55,442 nucleotides of DNA from a virus. A program made the translations under genes and the position numbers. Below are positions 39,818 through 49,051 of the stretch, in pieces; position 1 is the first letter of the stretch; each line of letters starts with the position of its first letter. The stretch covers positions 1 to 55,442 of IMG/VR virus record IMGVR_UViG_3300035661_000078. One strand, 5' to 3'. Under the pieces are notes generated by a model, which made no database searches, had not been told where the DNA came from, and was given only the letters and a program-made list of their open reading frames with translations.

Positions 39818-40231
39818 ATGGAGCGGTTCGTGGTGGCCTACCCGGAGAATCTGCGGGTGGCGTGGGACCTGGTGGGGACAAGATCGTTTCGGGCGCTGTT
39901 GCATCTGGCTGATGGCCTGAAGAACGGAAATACGGTGGATTGGACCGCCGCGGACCTGGCGAAGGTGATGCGGGTGAGCGAGCGGACGGCCTACCGCTAT
40001 CTGACCCGGCTGAAAGAAAAGGGATTGATCGCAAGAACGGGCCGCCTTTGGATGGTAAATGGCAGGGTGTTTTACCGTGGGCGGCTGTCCGAGCGCGGCG
40101 ACAACCTGCGCTACTTCGAGGAAACCCTTCTCTATGCAGGCGCCAGCGAAGAATGCGATGCGGGCACGGACCTTGGTGGAGAAGGCCCGGACGGCCTTGC
40201 GCCTGCGGCATCGGCTGGAGGGCCCGGATGA
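39818..40231 (+). CDS. Winged-helix DNA-binding protein (137 aa)
   Basis: The segment WTAADLAKVMRVSERTAYRYLTRLKEKGLIARTG (landmarks WTAADLAKVM and KEKGLIARTG) is a classical helix-turn-helix with wing. A GGAGG site precedes the ATG at 39818. As first gene of the late operon behind operator-like repeats it may regulate the switch, or take part in packaging. The last about 33 codons overlap the terminase small-subunit gene in another frame, which is unusual. Confidence 0.7.
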   Translation: MERFVVAYPENLRVAWDLVGTRSFRALLHLADGLKNGNTVDWTAADLAKVMRVSERTAYRYLTRLKEKGLIARTGRLWMVNGRVFYRGRLSERGDNLRYFEETLLYAGASEECDAGTDLGGEGPDGLAPAASAGGPG

Positions 40232-40847
40232 CCTGACCCTAGCCCAGCGGCTGGACCGCCGGGAGCTGGGCGGAAAGACCTGGACGGTGGAGGGGAAGAC
40301 CCTGACCAAGAACCAGGTGGTGGCCTATGCCCTGGACGCCCTGGCCACAGGCGAACGAGGACTCCCATTCATTTGCGCGAAGCCCGGGATGCCCAGCCTT
40401 CCGACCCTGGTGGGCTGGATCAACCACAACCCGGAATGGCAGAAGGCCAGGAAGCTGGCCGAGGAATGCCAGGCCCTGGTCATGGCGGACAACGCCCAGG
40501 CCCGGGCCCGGAGCGCAGGCGGGGGCGACATGGTTGGGGTGAAGGGCGACGAGCTCTACATCAAGCAATGCAACTGGATGGCCGAACGGCTGGACCGGAA
40601 GAAGTGGTCCGAGAAGGGGGAGACGCCAGACCTGGCGGATCCGCTGGCCAACGCCAGCGAGCGGGACCTCATCAACCGCATCGTCGCTGGGCTCCTCGCC
40701 GCACCGGCCATGATGGAGCAGCTGGCCCCTCGCCTGAAGCAGATCCTCCCGCCCGAGAAGGTGGCCGAAGTGCAGGCCATGGTCCTCGCCGCCCGGCAGC
40801 AGCAGGCCATCGAGGGCGAGCTGGCAGCCGTCGAGGCGGACACTTGA
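40134..40847 (+). CDS. Terminase small subunit-like protein (237 aa)
   Basis: It recognises phage DNA for packaging. The middle contains LPTLVGWINHNPEWQKARKLAEEC (landmarks LPTLVGWI and NPEWQKARKLAEE) and YIKQCNWMAERLDRKKWSEKG, matching the pattern of terminase small subunits in which a helical DNA-binding domain precedes WxxxRxxPKKW. Starts at 40134 or 40158 are both possible. It is followed by the large subunit. Confidence 0.7.
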   Translation: MQAPAKNAMRARTLVEKARTALRLRHRLEGPDDLTLAQRLDRRELGGKTWTVEGKTLTKNQVVAYALDALATGERGLPFICAKPGMPSLPTLVGWINHNPEWQKARKLAEECQALVMADNAQARARSAGGGDMVGVKGDELYIKQCNWMAERLDRKKWSEKGETPDLADPLANASERDLINRIVAGLLAAPAMMEQLAPRLKQILPPEKVAEVQAMVLAARQQQAIEGELAAVEADT

Positions 40848-40999
40848 GGCCCCTGCAGGACAACCACCGGGCCGCATGGTTGGCTCAGGAGCGGCGAAGG
40901 AAGCAGCGGATCCTCTTCCTGGTGGAGATGACGGCCCTTTGGCTGGGCACGACCTGGTTCCTCTTCGTGGGGCTGTTGCTTCTCGGGGGTGCCCGGTGA
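40844..40999 (+). CDS. Small membrane protein (51 aa, TTG start)
   Basis: A TTG overlaps the small-terminase stop (TTGA) behind GAGGCGG. A basic start (WLAQERRRKQR) precedes one hydrophobic helix (TALWLGTTWFLFVGLLLLGG). Its stop overlaps the large-terminase GTG. Supported by tight packing only. Confidence 0.4.
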   Translation: MRPLQDNHRAAWLAQERRRKQRILFLVEMTALWLGTTWFLFVGLLLLGGAR

Positions 41000-42444
41000 G
41001 CATCGAGATTCTCCAGGAGACCGTGGAGGCCATGGCGGAACTGGAGCGCCGACGGGAGGACCAGGCCCTCGTTTATTGGCCCACGATCTACCCCTCCCAG
41101 AAGGACGCATGCCAGAGCTCCCATCAGATCACCGCGCTTTTCGGGGCGAACCAGGCGGGAAAATCCGTCACCGGCCTGCGGCGCATGGCCTGGGATCTGA
41201 CGGGCATCTACCCCGAATGGTATGAGGGCCCCCGCACCCTGACGGCCATCAATGCCTGGATCGTGGGTGAGACCTCGGACTTGACCCGAGACGGCCTGCA
41301 GAAGAAGCTCCTGGGACCAGACCTGTACAACCCCGGCAAGGGCGGCATCCTCTCCCGACGCTACCTGAAATCGAAGCCCGTGTACAAGCAGAACGGCGGT
41401 GGGGCCATCGACTACTTCCTGGTGCCCCATGTGTCCGGTGGCACGTCAGCCTGTGCCTTCAAGAACTACGCCCAGGGCCGCGTCGGCCTCCAGTCCGCCA
41501 CCATCCAGCGCCTCCTGATTGACGAGGAGCCACCCTGGGAGGAGTGGCAGGAATTGATGATGCGTATTTCGGAGGCCGCCGAGAAGGGGGACGGCTACAC
41601 GACAATCTGCTTCACCCCCCTGAAGGGCAAGACGAAGGTGGTCAAGACCCTCTGGGAAGACAACCCGGACGTGGGTGTGTTCCTCTTGTCGGCCGAGGAG
41701 GCGACCCACCTGGGCCCAGGCCACATCGAGAAGTGGAAGCGGCTCCTCAAGAACGACCCGGCCGCCCTCAAGGCGCGCCTCTATGGCCTGCCGGATGTGA
41801 ACACAGGCCTCGTCTGGAACGCGAATTGGAGCGAGTTCCGAATCCCTCGGTTCGAGATCCCCCCAGCCTGGCCCCGCCTTGGCGCCATTGACTACGGCTG
41901 GACGCATCCCACATGCCTCGTGATCCTGGCCAAGGATCCCCGCACGGACGATGTGTTCGTGGAGCGAGCCTGGCGTTTCACCGAGACGAAGTACTGGCAG
42001 ATCGTCAAGATCATGCGGCCCTGGTGGGAGAAGGGGATCCAGTTCTTCGGGGATCCCTCTGCGGAACAGCCAGACCGAGCCAATGGCGAGAAGCTCCTGC
42101 ACACGTATCTGAATGACCTGCATCCAGGCTGGGAATCCGTCCCCCCCGAGGAGCGCGCCATCGTGAACGCTCCCCGGACGCCCCAGATCCGCAACGACAT
42201 GGTGCAGAAGCGCCTGGATGAAGGAACCCTCTGGTTCTTCGATGACCTGGACCCCGTGCTTTTCGAGGAGGTCCAGGGCTACGCCTACACGAAGAAGGGG
42301 AAGCTGCCCGAAGTGAACGACGACTACCCCGACACGCTGGGCTACGGAATCCAAATGCTCTCCCGCGCTCGCCCGCCCTCCGCTTTCCGCCGCCCGGTTG
42401 TCGTTAAGACCTTCCACCTCAAGACCTGCATGAAGGGGTTCTAG
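40996..42444 (+). CDS. Terminase large subunit (482 aa, GTG start)
   Basis: It is the ATP-driven packaging motor and nuclease. Walker A GANQAGKSVT (50-59), Walker B RLLIDEEPPWEEW, and RNase H-like nuclease acidic sites AIDYGWTHPT and FFGDPSAEQ are visible. The GTG at 40996 overlaps the previous stop and gives the normal N-terminus; the frame continues upstream to 40876 without a ribosome site. Confidence 0.92.
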   Translation: MSIEILQETVEAMAELERRREDQALVYWPTIYPSQKDACQSSHQITALFGANQAGKSVTGLRRMAWDLTGIYPEWYEGPRTLTAINAWIVGETSDLTRDGLQKKLLGPDLYNPGKGGILSRRYLKSKPVYKQNGGGAIDYFLVPHVSGGTSACAFKNYAQGRVGLQSATIQRLLIDEEPPWEEWQELMMRISEAAEKGDGYTTICFTPLKGKTKVVKTLWEDNPDVGVFLLSAEEATHLGPGHIEKWKRLLKNDPAALKARLYGLPDVNTGLVWNANWSEFRIPRFEIPPAWPRLGAIDYGWTHPTCLVILAKDPRTDDVFVERAWRFTETKYWQIVKIMRPWWEKGIQFFGDPSAEQPDRANGEKLLHTYLNDLHPGWESVPPEERAIVNAPRTPQIRNDMVQKRLDEGTLWFFDDLDPVLFEEVQGYAYTKKGKLPEVNDDYPDTLGYGIQMLSRARPPSAFRRPVVVKTFHLKTCMKGF

Positions 42445-42446
42445 CC

Positions 42447-44657
42447 ATGCTTGTTCAAATCCGACCCGGGAAACCCGACATTCTCCTGGCCCCCCAGGCT
42501 CCCAAGGTGGAAGCACCCCAGGCGGACCCAACCCTCGTCCTGCTCTCCCGCGCCCCGGGCCTCGCCGGCTTCGTGGAGGAGGAGTTCGCCTTTTTCAAGA
42601 CCTGCATGACGCCCCTGCATAAGCGGTGGGTGCGCTTCAGGCGGCACTTCCTGGGCATCTATGGCGAGGAGTTCACGGCCCAGGAAGGCCAGTCGGACCT
42701 GTTCATCAAGCGAACCCGAGAGCGCGTGAGCACGGCCTTCACCAAGCTGATGAAGCTGATCCTGCCCATGGTGGGCGATCCCTGGGATCTTCGCGTCAGC
42801 CCCAGGCCCCAGAACCCCTTCGGAACCGATCCCAAACAAGCCGTGGCTGGGATGCGCCAGGCGATCCGGGATCACCTGGCCAACATGCAGTTCAACAAGA
42901 CCCTGCGTTATGTGGTCTGGGATGAGTGCCTCTTCGGAACTGGCATCACCTACGGCCCCGTAGGCGTGACCGACCCCAATCCGGCATGGGCCCGAATCCG
43001 CGGCATCACCCTTCCACAGGAGGTTCGCCCCGACATTCAGCATGTTCCAATCTGGGAGCTCTATACCGACCCCATGGTGGCCAAGAAGGAGCGGGTAGCC
43101 TCTGCGATCTGGCGCCGCGTCCTGAACCGGAAGCAGCTGGTGGAGTTGGGTCGCGTCCAGGGATTCGACCCCACGCAGATTGACCTTCTTCTCCAGGCCT
43201 TGCCGAAGGGGAACTACGTCCGCGAGTACTGGGAAACCGAGCTGGCATTCCAAACGCCCAAGGAACCCCGCTGGGCGGTGTACGAGCGGTGGGGTCTCGT
43301 GGACCAGGACAAGCAGGAGGAATGGGGCCTCGACGAGACGACCACGGGCTTCGTCTCCAGCTGGACCTGCGGCCCCTTCACGCTGGCGCTCTTCGTGGAT
43401 CCCATGTATGAGCACGAGCTTCCGTTCGACTGGATCCCCTATGAACAGGCGGACGGGTCAATCTATGGCTCCGGCGTGGCTGAGCACGTAGAAGACATTC
43501 AGATCATGGAGAATGCCCTGGGCCGGGCTCTCCACAACAACCTGGCGGACTCCTCGATTCCCCAGGTGGAACTGGACATGACCCAGCTGGATCCCGGGAC
43601 CGACCCCCGCTGGAAAGCCGGGAAGACCTGGCTGAAGCGTCCGAACGAACTGGCCAAGGGCATGCGGGCGGTGGACTTCTACCTCCCCCCCAACAATTCC
43701 GGCCAGATCCTGCAGGCCTGGCAGCTCTTCGAGAGCCTGATGCCGGTGGTGTCCAGCATGCCGGTGGTGGAGAACCCGGGCGCCATGGGCAGCGGGGTAC
43801 GGACGGACGGCATGCAAACCCGGGCCTACTCCACAGCCGAAGGGTTCATCCGGAATGTGGTGGGGAACAACGATGAGTTCGGTTGGGTGGTCTGGATCGG
43901 CCGCCTCTTCAACTGGGAAATGGGGTACGGGAAGGACGACTCCGTGAAGGGCGACCTGCAGCCGGTGGCCTTGGGCGTCTATGGTGCGGTGCGGCGGGAA
44001 CAGATTGCACAGAACGCTGGCCTCCTGCGGCAACTCGCGGGAGACCCAGAGCTGGCGCCCTACCTAAACAACCCCAAGATCCTCTATGACATTCTTCCTG
44101 CCCTGGGCCTGGAGGACGAGGGGTACGTGTTGAGCCCAGACCAGGTGGCCGCGAAGATGCAGCTGGAGAGCCAGCACGAAGCCATGAAGGCCGGCATGAC
44201 CACCCTGGCTGAACAAGCCGTGAGCCACGGCATCCGAGCCAGCGCCAGCCGCGCCGATGCGCTTCTCACCATCCTCCGATCCATCAAGGACGACAGCAAC
44301 CCTGCATGGGGTCCCACCTTCCAGCAGGCCATGGAGGCGCAAGGCGCCATGACGCCGGCGATCTACATCGCCCTTCAGGCCTGGGCCCTGAACATGCAGG
44401 CCGACGTGCTGGCCAAGGGTGGGGCCGGCATGGGCCAGGAGTGGTCTGCCGTGATGCAGAGCTTCCACCCACAAAAGATCCTCGACCTGGACCCCGACTA
44501 CCGTCCCCGCGGGGCCAACATGGCCCTGCCCGGTCAGGACGGCCAGCCCGCCCTTGGAATGGGGCCTCAATCCGATGGAGCGAGTCCGAACGAGAAGCCC
44601 GAAACCCAAACCCTCGCTCCGGATGCCACCCGGCTTTCGGGCCAGGAAGGAGAATAG
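42447..44657 (+). CDS. Portal protein (736 aa)
   Basis: Directly follows the terminase, at the usual position of the head-tail connector. Length suits large podovirus portals. Features: an N-terminal helical region with RTRERVSTAFTKLMKLILPM, DECLFGTGITYGPVGV, a central WIPYEQADGSIYGSGVAEHVE, and a long helical C-terminal barrel-like region ending in a polar tail. It forms the dodecameric ring for packaging and ejection. Confidence 0.85.
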   Translation: MLVQIRPGKPDILLAPQAPKVEAPQADPTLVLLSRAPGLAGFVEEEFAFFKTCMTPLHKRWVRFRRHFLGIYGEEFTAQEGQSDLFIKRTRERVSTAFTKLMKLILPMVGDPWDLRVSPRPQNPFGTDPKQAVAGMRQAIRDHLANMQFNKTLRYVVWDECLFGTGITYGPVGVTDPNPAWARIRGITLPQEVRPDIQHVPIWELYTDPMVAKKERVASAIWRRVLNRKQLVELGRVQGFDPTQIDLLLQALPKGNYVREYWETELAFQTPKEPRWAVYERWGLVDQDKQEEWGLDETTTGFVSSWTCGPFTLALFVDPMYEHELPFDWIPYEQADGSIYGSGVAEHVEDIQIMENALGRALHNNLADSSIPQVELDMTQLDPGTDPRWKAGKTWLKRPNELAKGMRAVDFYLPPNNSGQILQAWQLFESLMPVVSSMPVVENPGAMGSGVRTDGMQTRAYSTAEGFIRNVVGNNDEFGWVVWIGRLFNWEMGYGKDDSVKGDLQPVALGVYGAVRREQIAQNAGLLRQLAGDPELAPYLNNPKILYDILPALGLEDEGYVLSPDQVAAKMQLESQHEAMKAGMTTLAEQAVSHGIRASASRADALLTILRSIKDDSNPAWGPTFQQAMEAQGAMTPAIYIALQAWALNMQADVLAKGGAGMGQEWSAVMQSFHPQKILDLDPDYRPRGANMALPGQDGQPALGMGPQSDGASPNEKPETQTLAPDATRLSGQEGE

Positions 44658-44660
44658 CAA

Positions 44661-44903
44661 ATGGATTACGAAGCCAAACCATCCCTCATCGAAATATCGT
44701 TTGATGCCCACCAGAACATCGTCACGCAGTACGAAGAACGTGCGAAGAGCGTAGGCTTGCATCCCGATGTGAGAAGTTATTTGTATGAGCGCATGATCTC
44801 GCATCGGATGGATTGCGCCCAGGCTTCCGACATGACCCAGATTGATAGGATCAAGGGAAGATTCTTGGAAATCCAATCACTTTTGGACTTGTTCAAGGTG
44901 TGA
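44661..44903 (+). CDS. Hypothetical protein between portal and scaffold (80 aa)
   Basis: AAGGAG precedes MDYEAKPSLIEI. Helical and charged, without motif. Its stop nearly touches the scaffold start. Codon use is less GC-rich than its neighbours, so it may be a later insertion (moron-like). Confidence 0.5.
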   Translation: MDYEAKPSLIEISFDAHQNIVTQYEERAKSVGLHPDVRSYLYERMISHRMDCAQASDMTQIDRIKGRFLEIQSLLDLFKV

Positions 44904-44907
44904 TGAG

Positions 44908-46035
44908 ATGCAAAAACAGGGACAGGCGGTCCCTCGCTGGGACAACTCGCCAAGGGAGGCTCCTGTGGATGCGCGCGAAGAGAACCGAAAGCGATTGAAA
45001 GACCTGGGCGTTATCCCCGACGAGCACGGGAACTTCAATCTGACGCCGGAGGCTCAGGCGAAACTCGGCGGCAACCCGAACCCCAGCATGGGCCAGCCCT
45101 CTTCGTCGCCCGACCCTGCTGCCGCCCCCGCCGCCCCCGCCGCCCCCGCCGCCCCCGCTCCTGCCCCTGCCGCCACCCCCGCCGCCCCCGCCGAACCCGC
45201 AGCTCCCGCTCCGGCGGCCCCCCTGGCGCCCGAGGCCCCCCCGCCGGCCCCTGCCACCATGCAGGACCAGCGGATCCTTCGCCGAGAAGAGGGCGTCCGC
45301 GAAGAGCAGCGCAAGCTCTCCGCCCTGCAGACCAAGCTCCATGGCGAGATCGCCAGGGTGCAGGAACTCAGCAAGCAGCTTGAGGCGCGCCTGGCAGAAA
45401 CCGCCGCCCCTCCTGCCAAGCCGGTCCAGGCCGCGCCTTCCATCGCCTCGGAGCGAGTGGAGGCCCTGCGGAAAGCCAGCCCTGATCTTTATGAGGCCAT
45501 GATCGCCATGGTTCAGGAGCAGGCTGGCCAGCTGGTCAACCAGGCCGTTCAGCCGATTCACGAACTCAAGCAGACCTTTGAGGGGATGCGGGCTTCGACA
45601 GCCGAGGCGGACTACGAAAATCGCTATGAACGGGTCTTGGCTGCGGTGAAGGCCAAGTATCCGGACGTGGAAGCCAGGACTTCGGACCCCAAGTTCCAGG
45701 CCTGGCTGAATGCCAAACCGCCCGTGCTACGGGAAGGGGCAATCCGCGACATTTTCCAGGACTCTGCCAACGCGGACCCCGCTTCGATCATCTACGTGCT
45801 CGACCTCTACAACCAGGAGACGACGCCTCCAGCGCCGGCCGCTCCTCCTGCTCCACGAGTCGCCCCCAGCCTGGGCCCCTCGGGTGTGGGAGGAGGCCAG
45901 ATGGACCCCGCCGCCCTGGCTCCCCTGAGCGAACAGGAACAAATGGACTTCTCCCGCATGAAGGCGGCCGTTGCCCACGATCCGGTTGCGCTCGGAAAGC
46001 TGATGCGCCGCGTGGCGCTGACGCTCAACCCCTAA
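44908..46035 (+). CDS. Scaffolding protein (375 aa)
   Basis: Between portal and coat genes. Acidic-helical protein with a long Ala/Pro linker (about residues 70-115, four 9-bp repeats GCCGCCCCC at 45121-45156), a central coiled coil (REEGVREEQRKLSALQTK) and a second Ala/Pro tract near 310-325. This layout and position fit the assembly scaffold. The frame reaches 44842 but MQKQGQAVPRW at 44908 is the only sensible start. Confidence 0.75.
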   Translation: MQKQGQAVPRWDNSPREAPVDAREENRKRLKDLGVIPDEHGNFNLTPEAQAKLGGNPNPSMGQPSSSPDPAAAPAAPAAPAAPAPAPAATPAAPAEPAAPAPAAPLAPEAPPPAPATMQDQRILRREEGVREEQRKLSALQTKLHGEIARVQELSKQLEARLAETAAPPAKPVQAAPSIASERVEALRKASPDLYEAMIAMVQEQAGQLVNQAVQPIHELKQTFEGMRASTAEADYENRYERVLAAVKAKYPDVEARTSDPKFQAWLNAKPPVLREGAIRDIFQDSANADPASIIYVLDLYNQETTPPAPAAPPAPRVAPSLGPSGVGGGQMDPAALAPLSEQEQMDFSRMKAAVAHDPVALGKLMRRVALTLNP

Positions 46036-46059
46036 CCCTCAACCTGAAAGGAGACCCCG

Positions 46060-46623
46060 ATGGCGAGCATTTCTCTCATCGGCCCCCTGACCGGGTACAC
46101 CGCTGCCGCTTCGGGCTCATACAAGCCCACGATCCAGCATGACCCGATCAACGCGGTGATGAAAGTCACCGTGGACATCGCCAAGGCGTTGGCGGCCTTC
46201 AAGGCTTCCAATTCTGGCGTCGGCATCACCGCCACCGACAAGATCGCCATTTGCCCCCTCAGCCGAGGCATGAACCTCCTGTCGGGCAAGATCATGGCGA
46301 ACAAGCTCGGCAGCACCGCAACCGCCAAGACCACCGGCCAGGTGTTCACCCTGGGCGACACGACCACCGCGACGAAGTTTGCCGCGGCGGGCACGATCAA
46401 GATGCAGGCCTCTGGCGGCACCGTTTCTACGGTGCTCACCCCGGTGGCCCTGAGCGGAACGCCCGTGTCGTATGACACGGCCGACGACGCCCTGATCCTT
46501 GGCTTCGTGGCCGTGGATGCGGCCAACGACCTCCCTGTGGACGGCATCTTCGAGGTCATCATTCCCTTCACCAACATGCTGCCCGAGCTCAAAGCGAGCT
46601 TGGCCAACGGCTCTCTGATCTAG
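46060..46623 (+). CDS. Head protein, probable decoration or stabilisation factor (187 aa)
   Basis: AAAGGAG precedes MASISLIGPLTGY. Rich in Ala, Thr, Gly and Val, with small beta repeats and no Cys except one, typical of an external head protein. It lies immediately before the coat gene. Decoration role inferred from place and composition. Confidence 0.6.
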   Translation: MASISLIGPLTGYTAAASGSYKPTIQHDPINAVMKVTVDIAKALAAFKASNSGVGITATDKIAICPLSRGMNLLSGKIMANKLGSTATAKTTGQVFTLGDTTTATKFAAAGTIKMQASGGTVSTVLTPVALSGTPVSYDTADDALILGFVAVDAANDLPVDGIFEVIIPFTNMLPELKASLANGSLI

Positions 46624-46633
46624 GAGGCGCGAC

Positions 46634-47548
46634 ATGACGATTGCACGCACGAATCCCGCCTCTCTCTTGAATCAGGATTCTTGGATCGAGGAGGTCTGGG
46701 ACGGGATGTTCCTCGAGCGTTGGTACGCCGAGAGCCCCCTGCCCCGAATCACCAACACCCGCACCCTGGACAAGATCAAGAACGTCGGCCAGATCATCAA
46801 CTTCCGCATCGAGCCCGAAGCCACGGTTGTCCCGCACATCAAGGACCAGCCTATCGCCTGGCAGTCCATGAAGGGCGACAAACGGCAGATCAGCGTGGAC
46901 TTCGCGTACAGCGCGGCCCACCGGCTCGACAGGATGGACAAGGCCCAGCTGGGCAGCCTGCCCGTGATGCAGCGCATCGCAGACAGCATCACAAAGAAGC
47001 ATGCAGAGAAGGAGGCTGAGGTCTTCTTCAACGTCATGCCCTTGATGACGATGAACCCCCTCAACATGATCGACCTCACCGGAACCGGCGCCATCACGGG
47101 CACCCGGGGTTCTGCGACCTACGCCATCGCGCAGATCGCCAAGCTCCGCACCGCCTTCAACCGGCGCCGCGCCCCCAAGAAGGGCCGCTTCCTGGTGGTC
47201 CCGCCCGAGGTGGAGGAGATCCTGATTCAGTCCGATCAGGCCACCTTCTCCATCAATGGCGAGGGCAACAAGAAGGCCATCGAGGATGGTGAGTGGGGCG
47301 TCAAGGTCTGCGGCTTCGACATCGTTGTGTCGGAGTTCGTCCCCGGCGATGGCCTCTCCACTGCCTCCGCCTTCAAGTGCCTGGCCGGCTTCAACGGCGC
47401 CATCGGCTTCGGTCGCCAGGTCACGGAAATGGAGTCCGGCATCAAGCTGCAGGACTACTACGGCGACGGTATCCGCGCCCTGAACACCTTCGGCTTCGGC
47501 CCGCTCTACCCGGATGGCATCGGCCTCTGGACCTGCAAGATCGCCTAG
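46634..47548 (+). CDS. Major capsid protein (304 aa)
   Basis: Follows the head decoration gene and scaffold. MTIARTNPASLLNQDSW, INFRIEPEATVVPHIKD, KAEKEAEVFFNVM-like long helix (AEKEAEVFFNV) and VKVCGFDIVVSEFVPGDG are consistent with an HK97-type coat monomer. A very stable GC hairpin follows the stop, as expected for a highly expressed gene. Assigned by order, size and look. Confidence 0.8.
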   Translation: MTIARTNPASLLNQDSWIEEVWDGMFLERWYAESPLPRITNTRTLDKIKNVGQIINFRIEPEATVVPHIKDQPIAWQSMKGDKRQISVDFAYSAAHRLDRMDKAQLGSLPVMQRIADSITKKHAEKEAEVFFNVMPLMTMNPLNMIDLTGTGAITGTRGSATYAIAQIAKLRTAFNRRRAPKKGRFLVVPPEVEEILIQSDQATFSINGEGNKKAIEDGEWGVKVCGFDIVVSEFVPGDGLSTASAFKCLAGFNGAIGFGRQVTEMESGIKLQDYYGDGIRALNTFGFGPLYPDGIGLWTCKIA

Positions 47549-47558
47549 ACGTGAGCTG

Positions 47559-47580
47559 CGGGGGGGCTTCGGCCCCCCCG
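47559..47580 (+). terminator. TTCG tetraloop hairpin after the coat gene
   Basis: A 9-bp perfect GC stem (CGGGGGGGC / GCCCCCCCG) closed by TTCG, with no T-run. It probably stabilises coat mRNA or gives partial termination between coat and adaptor genes. Confidence 0.65.
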
Positions 47581-47606
47581 CCCCTCCCATCTCCATCGGA
47601 GAAACC

Positions 47607-48062
47607 ATGCCCATTGACGACGGGATGCCGGACCTCGGCAACCTCCCCGCGCGCACCAAGGCCATCCGCAACAAAATCACGGGTCTCGTGATGACCCCGG
47701 AATCTCTCGCCATTGGGCAGATGGAGCCCGGCGAGGAGGACCCCTGGAGCCGCCACGTCCGTTATGCCTACGCCCACCAGGACCAGATGGAACTGCTGGA
47801 CCACGACCCCCGCGAGGTCAAGGATCCTGTAAAGGGCAAGGGTGGCGACAAGGAATCCAGTGTGCCCACCCTCAAGGATGGGCAGCCCATGACGCGGGAG
47901 TCGCTTGAGGCGCTCCACTACCAGACCCTCCGCGCCCTGGCGAAGAGCTACCAGGTGGTCGTGGACGGCAAGACGCGCCTCCAGGTCACAGAGGCCCTCC
48001 TGACCGCGGCCTATGCTGATGCCGGCCTGGCCGCGCCGTTGGCGCTGGACCCCCGGGAGTAG
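47607..48062 (+). CDS. Hypothetical head-region protein (151 aa)
   Basis: GGAGAAACC precedes MPIDDGMPDLGN. Mostly charged; the C-terminal 70 residues (MTRESLEALHYQTLRALAKSY...) resemble a small SAP-like or HeH helix-extended-helix unit seen after coat genes. A head-completion role is inferred. Confidence 0.55.
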   Translation: MPIDDGMPDLGNLPARTKAIRNKITGLVMTPESLAIGQMEPGEEDPWSRHVRYAYAHQDQMELLDHDPREVKDPVKGKGGDKESSVPTLKDGQPMTRESLEALHYQTLRALAKSYQVVVDGKTRLQVTEALLTAAYADAGLAAPLALDPRE

Positions 48063-48064
48063 AC

Positions 48065-48805
48065 ATGAAGCTCCAACCCTTCCTTGCCGAGGTCCTGGGG
48101 CAGCGCCCGGACCTGACCGCCGATAGTCGGCGCGTGACCTTGCTGGTGCAGAAGGCGGCAAGGCGGGTGATTCGAGAGACGCACCTCCTCACCATGCCCA
48201 TCGTCCAGACCGTGGTGGCCAGCCAGATCGCAACCGGCCCCTACGGGGATTGTCGCTTCCTGCCTGGGCCCCTTACGGCCGGGATTGCCCAGGGCTGGGA
48301 CAAGGACGTGAATCTGGAGGTGCTTCGCTGGGAGGGCCTTTCCCTCCGCAAGAACGGGGATGCCACCGTGCCCCCCGTCATCCTCAAAGCCAAGTCCGGT
48401 CTGGATTACCAGGACTACCTTCTCCTCCTGGCCCGAGGCGGCATCGCAGATCCCGGAACTCCCGAGATCTACTCGGATCGGATGGGAAACCTCTTCCTGG
48501 CTCCGAGCTGGGACCTAGTGGCCCGAGATCAACTGGTGGCCACCGCCGTCGTGGCGCCGACCGCTGATAGCGAGTTCATGGAGATCCCCGACCTGCCTGC
48601 TGATTCCGAGGATGCCCTCCTGGCCATGGCCCTGTCTGAAGTTCTGGACGCCCAGGGCCGCGGGCGGGATCCGGGCCGTGCCGTGGCTCAGCGTTCGGCA
48701 GCCCTCAACCTCTGTGGCCGCCTCAAGGGCCAGAACCGGATCGGCCAGTTGGGCGACCTTGGCGGCCGGATGGGGTCCAACCCTTTCAACTTCCGGGTGA
48801 GGTGA
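48065..48805 (+). CDS. Head-tail connector / adaptor-like protein (246 aa)
   Basis: Starts 2 bases after the previous stop. Begins MKLQPFLAEVLGQRPDL; helical N-terminus (VTLLVQKAARRVIRE), beta middle and helical C-terminus, as in podovirus adaptor proteins that join portal to tail. No specific family recognised. Confidence 0.55.
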   Translation: MKLQPFLAEVLGQRPDLTADSRRVTLLVQKAARRVIRETHLLTMPIVQTVVASQIATGPYGDCRFLPGPLTAGIAQGWDKDVNLEVLRWEGLSLRKNGDATVPPVILKAKSGLDYQDYLLLLARGGIADPGTPEIYSDRMGNLFLAPSWDLVARDQLVATAVVAPTADSEFMEIPDLPADSEDALLAMALSEVLDAQGRGRDPGRAVAQRSAALNLCGRLKGQNRIGQLGDLGGRMGSNPFNFRVR

Positions 48806-48808
48806 ACC

Positions 48809-49051
48809 ATGCTTGCCCCGGCCACCCTCGGAGAACTCAGGGCTGAACTGCGGAAGACGATTGGGGATCCCCTCATCAAGCGGTTCGCTGATGAGAACCT
48901 GAACCAGGCGATTCGGTGGGCCCTGACGGAGGCTTGCCGCATGGCTGCCCTGACTACGGCTGAACATGTGGGAACCGTGCCTGCCGGAACCAATCTGGTG
49001 GTGCTCGCCGATCCTGGCCTTGGACTTCATCGCTTCTCGCTGGAGGTCTGA
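48809..49051 (+). CDS. Small adaptor-like protein (80 aa)
   Basis: MLAPATLGELRAELRKTIGD followed by helix FADENLNQAIRWALTEA; this short start resembles the N-terminus of phage tail-tube adaptor proteins. Its stop overlaps the next start, so together they may form one functional adaptor. Confidence 0.5.
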   Translation: MLAPATLGELRAELRKTIGDPLIKRFADENLNQAIRWALTEACRMAALTTAEHVGTVPAGTNLVVLADPGLGLHRFSLEV

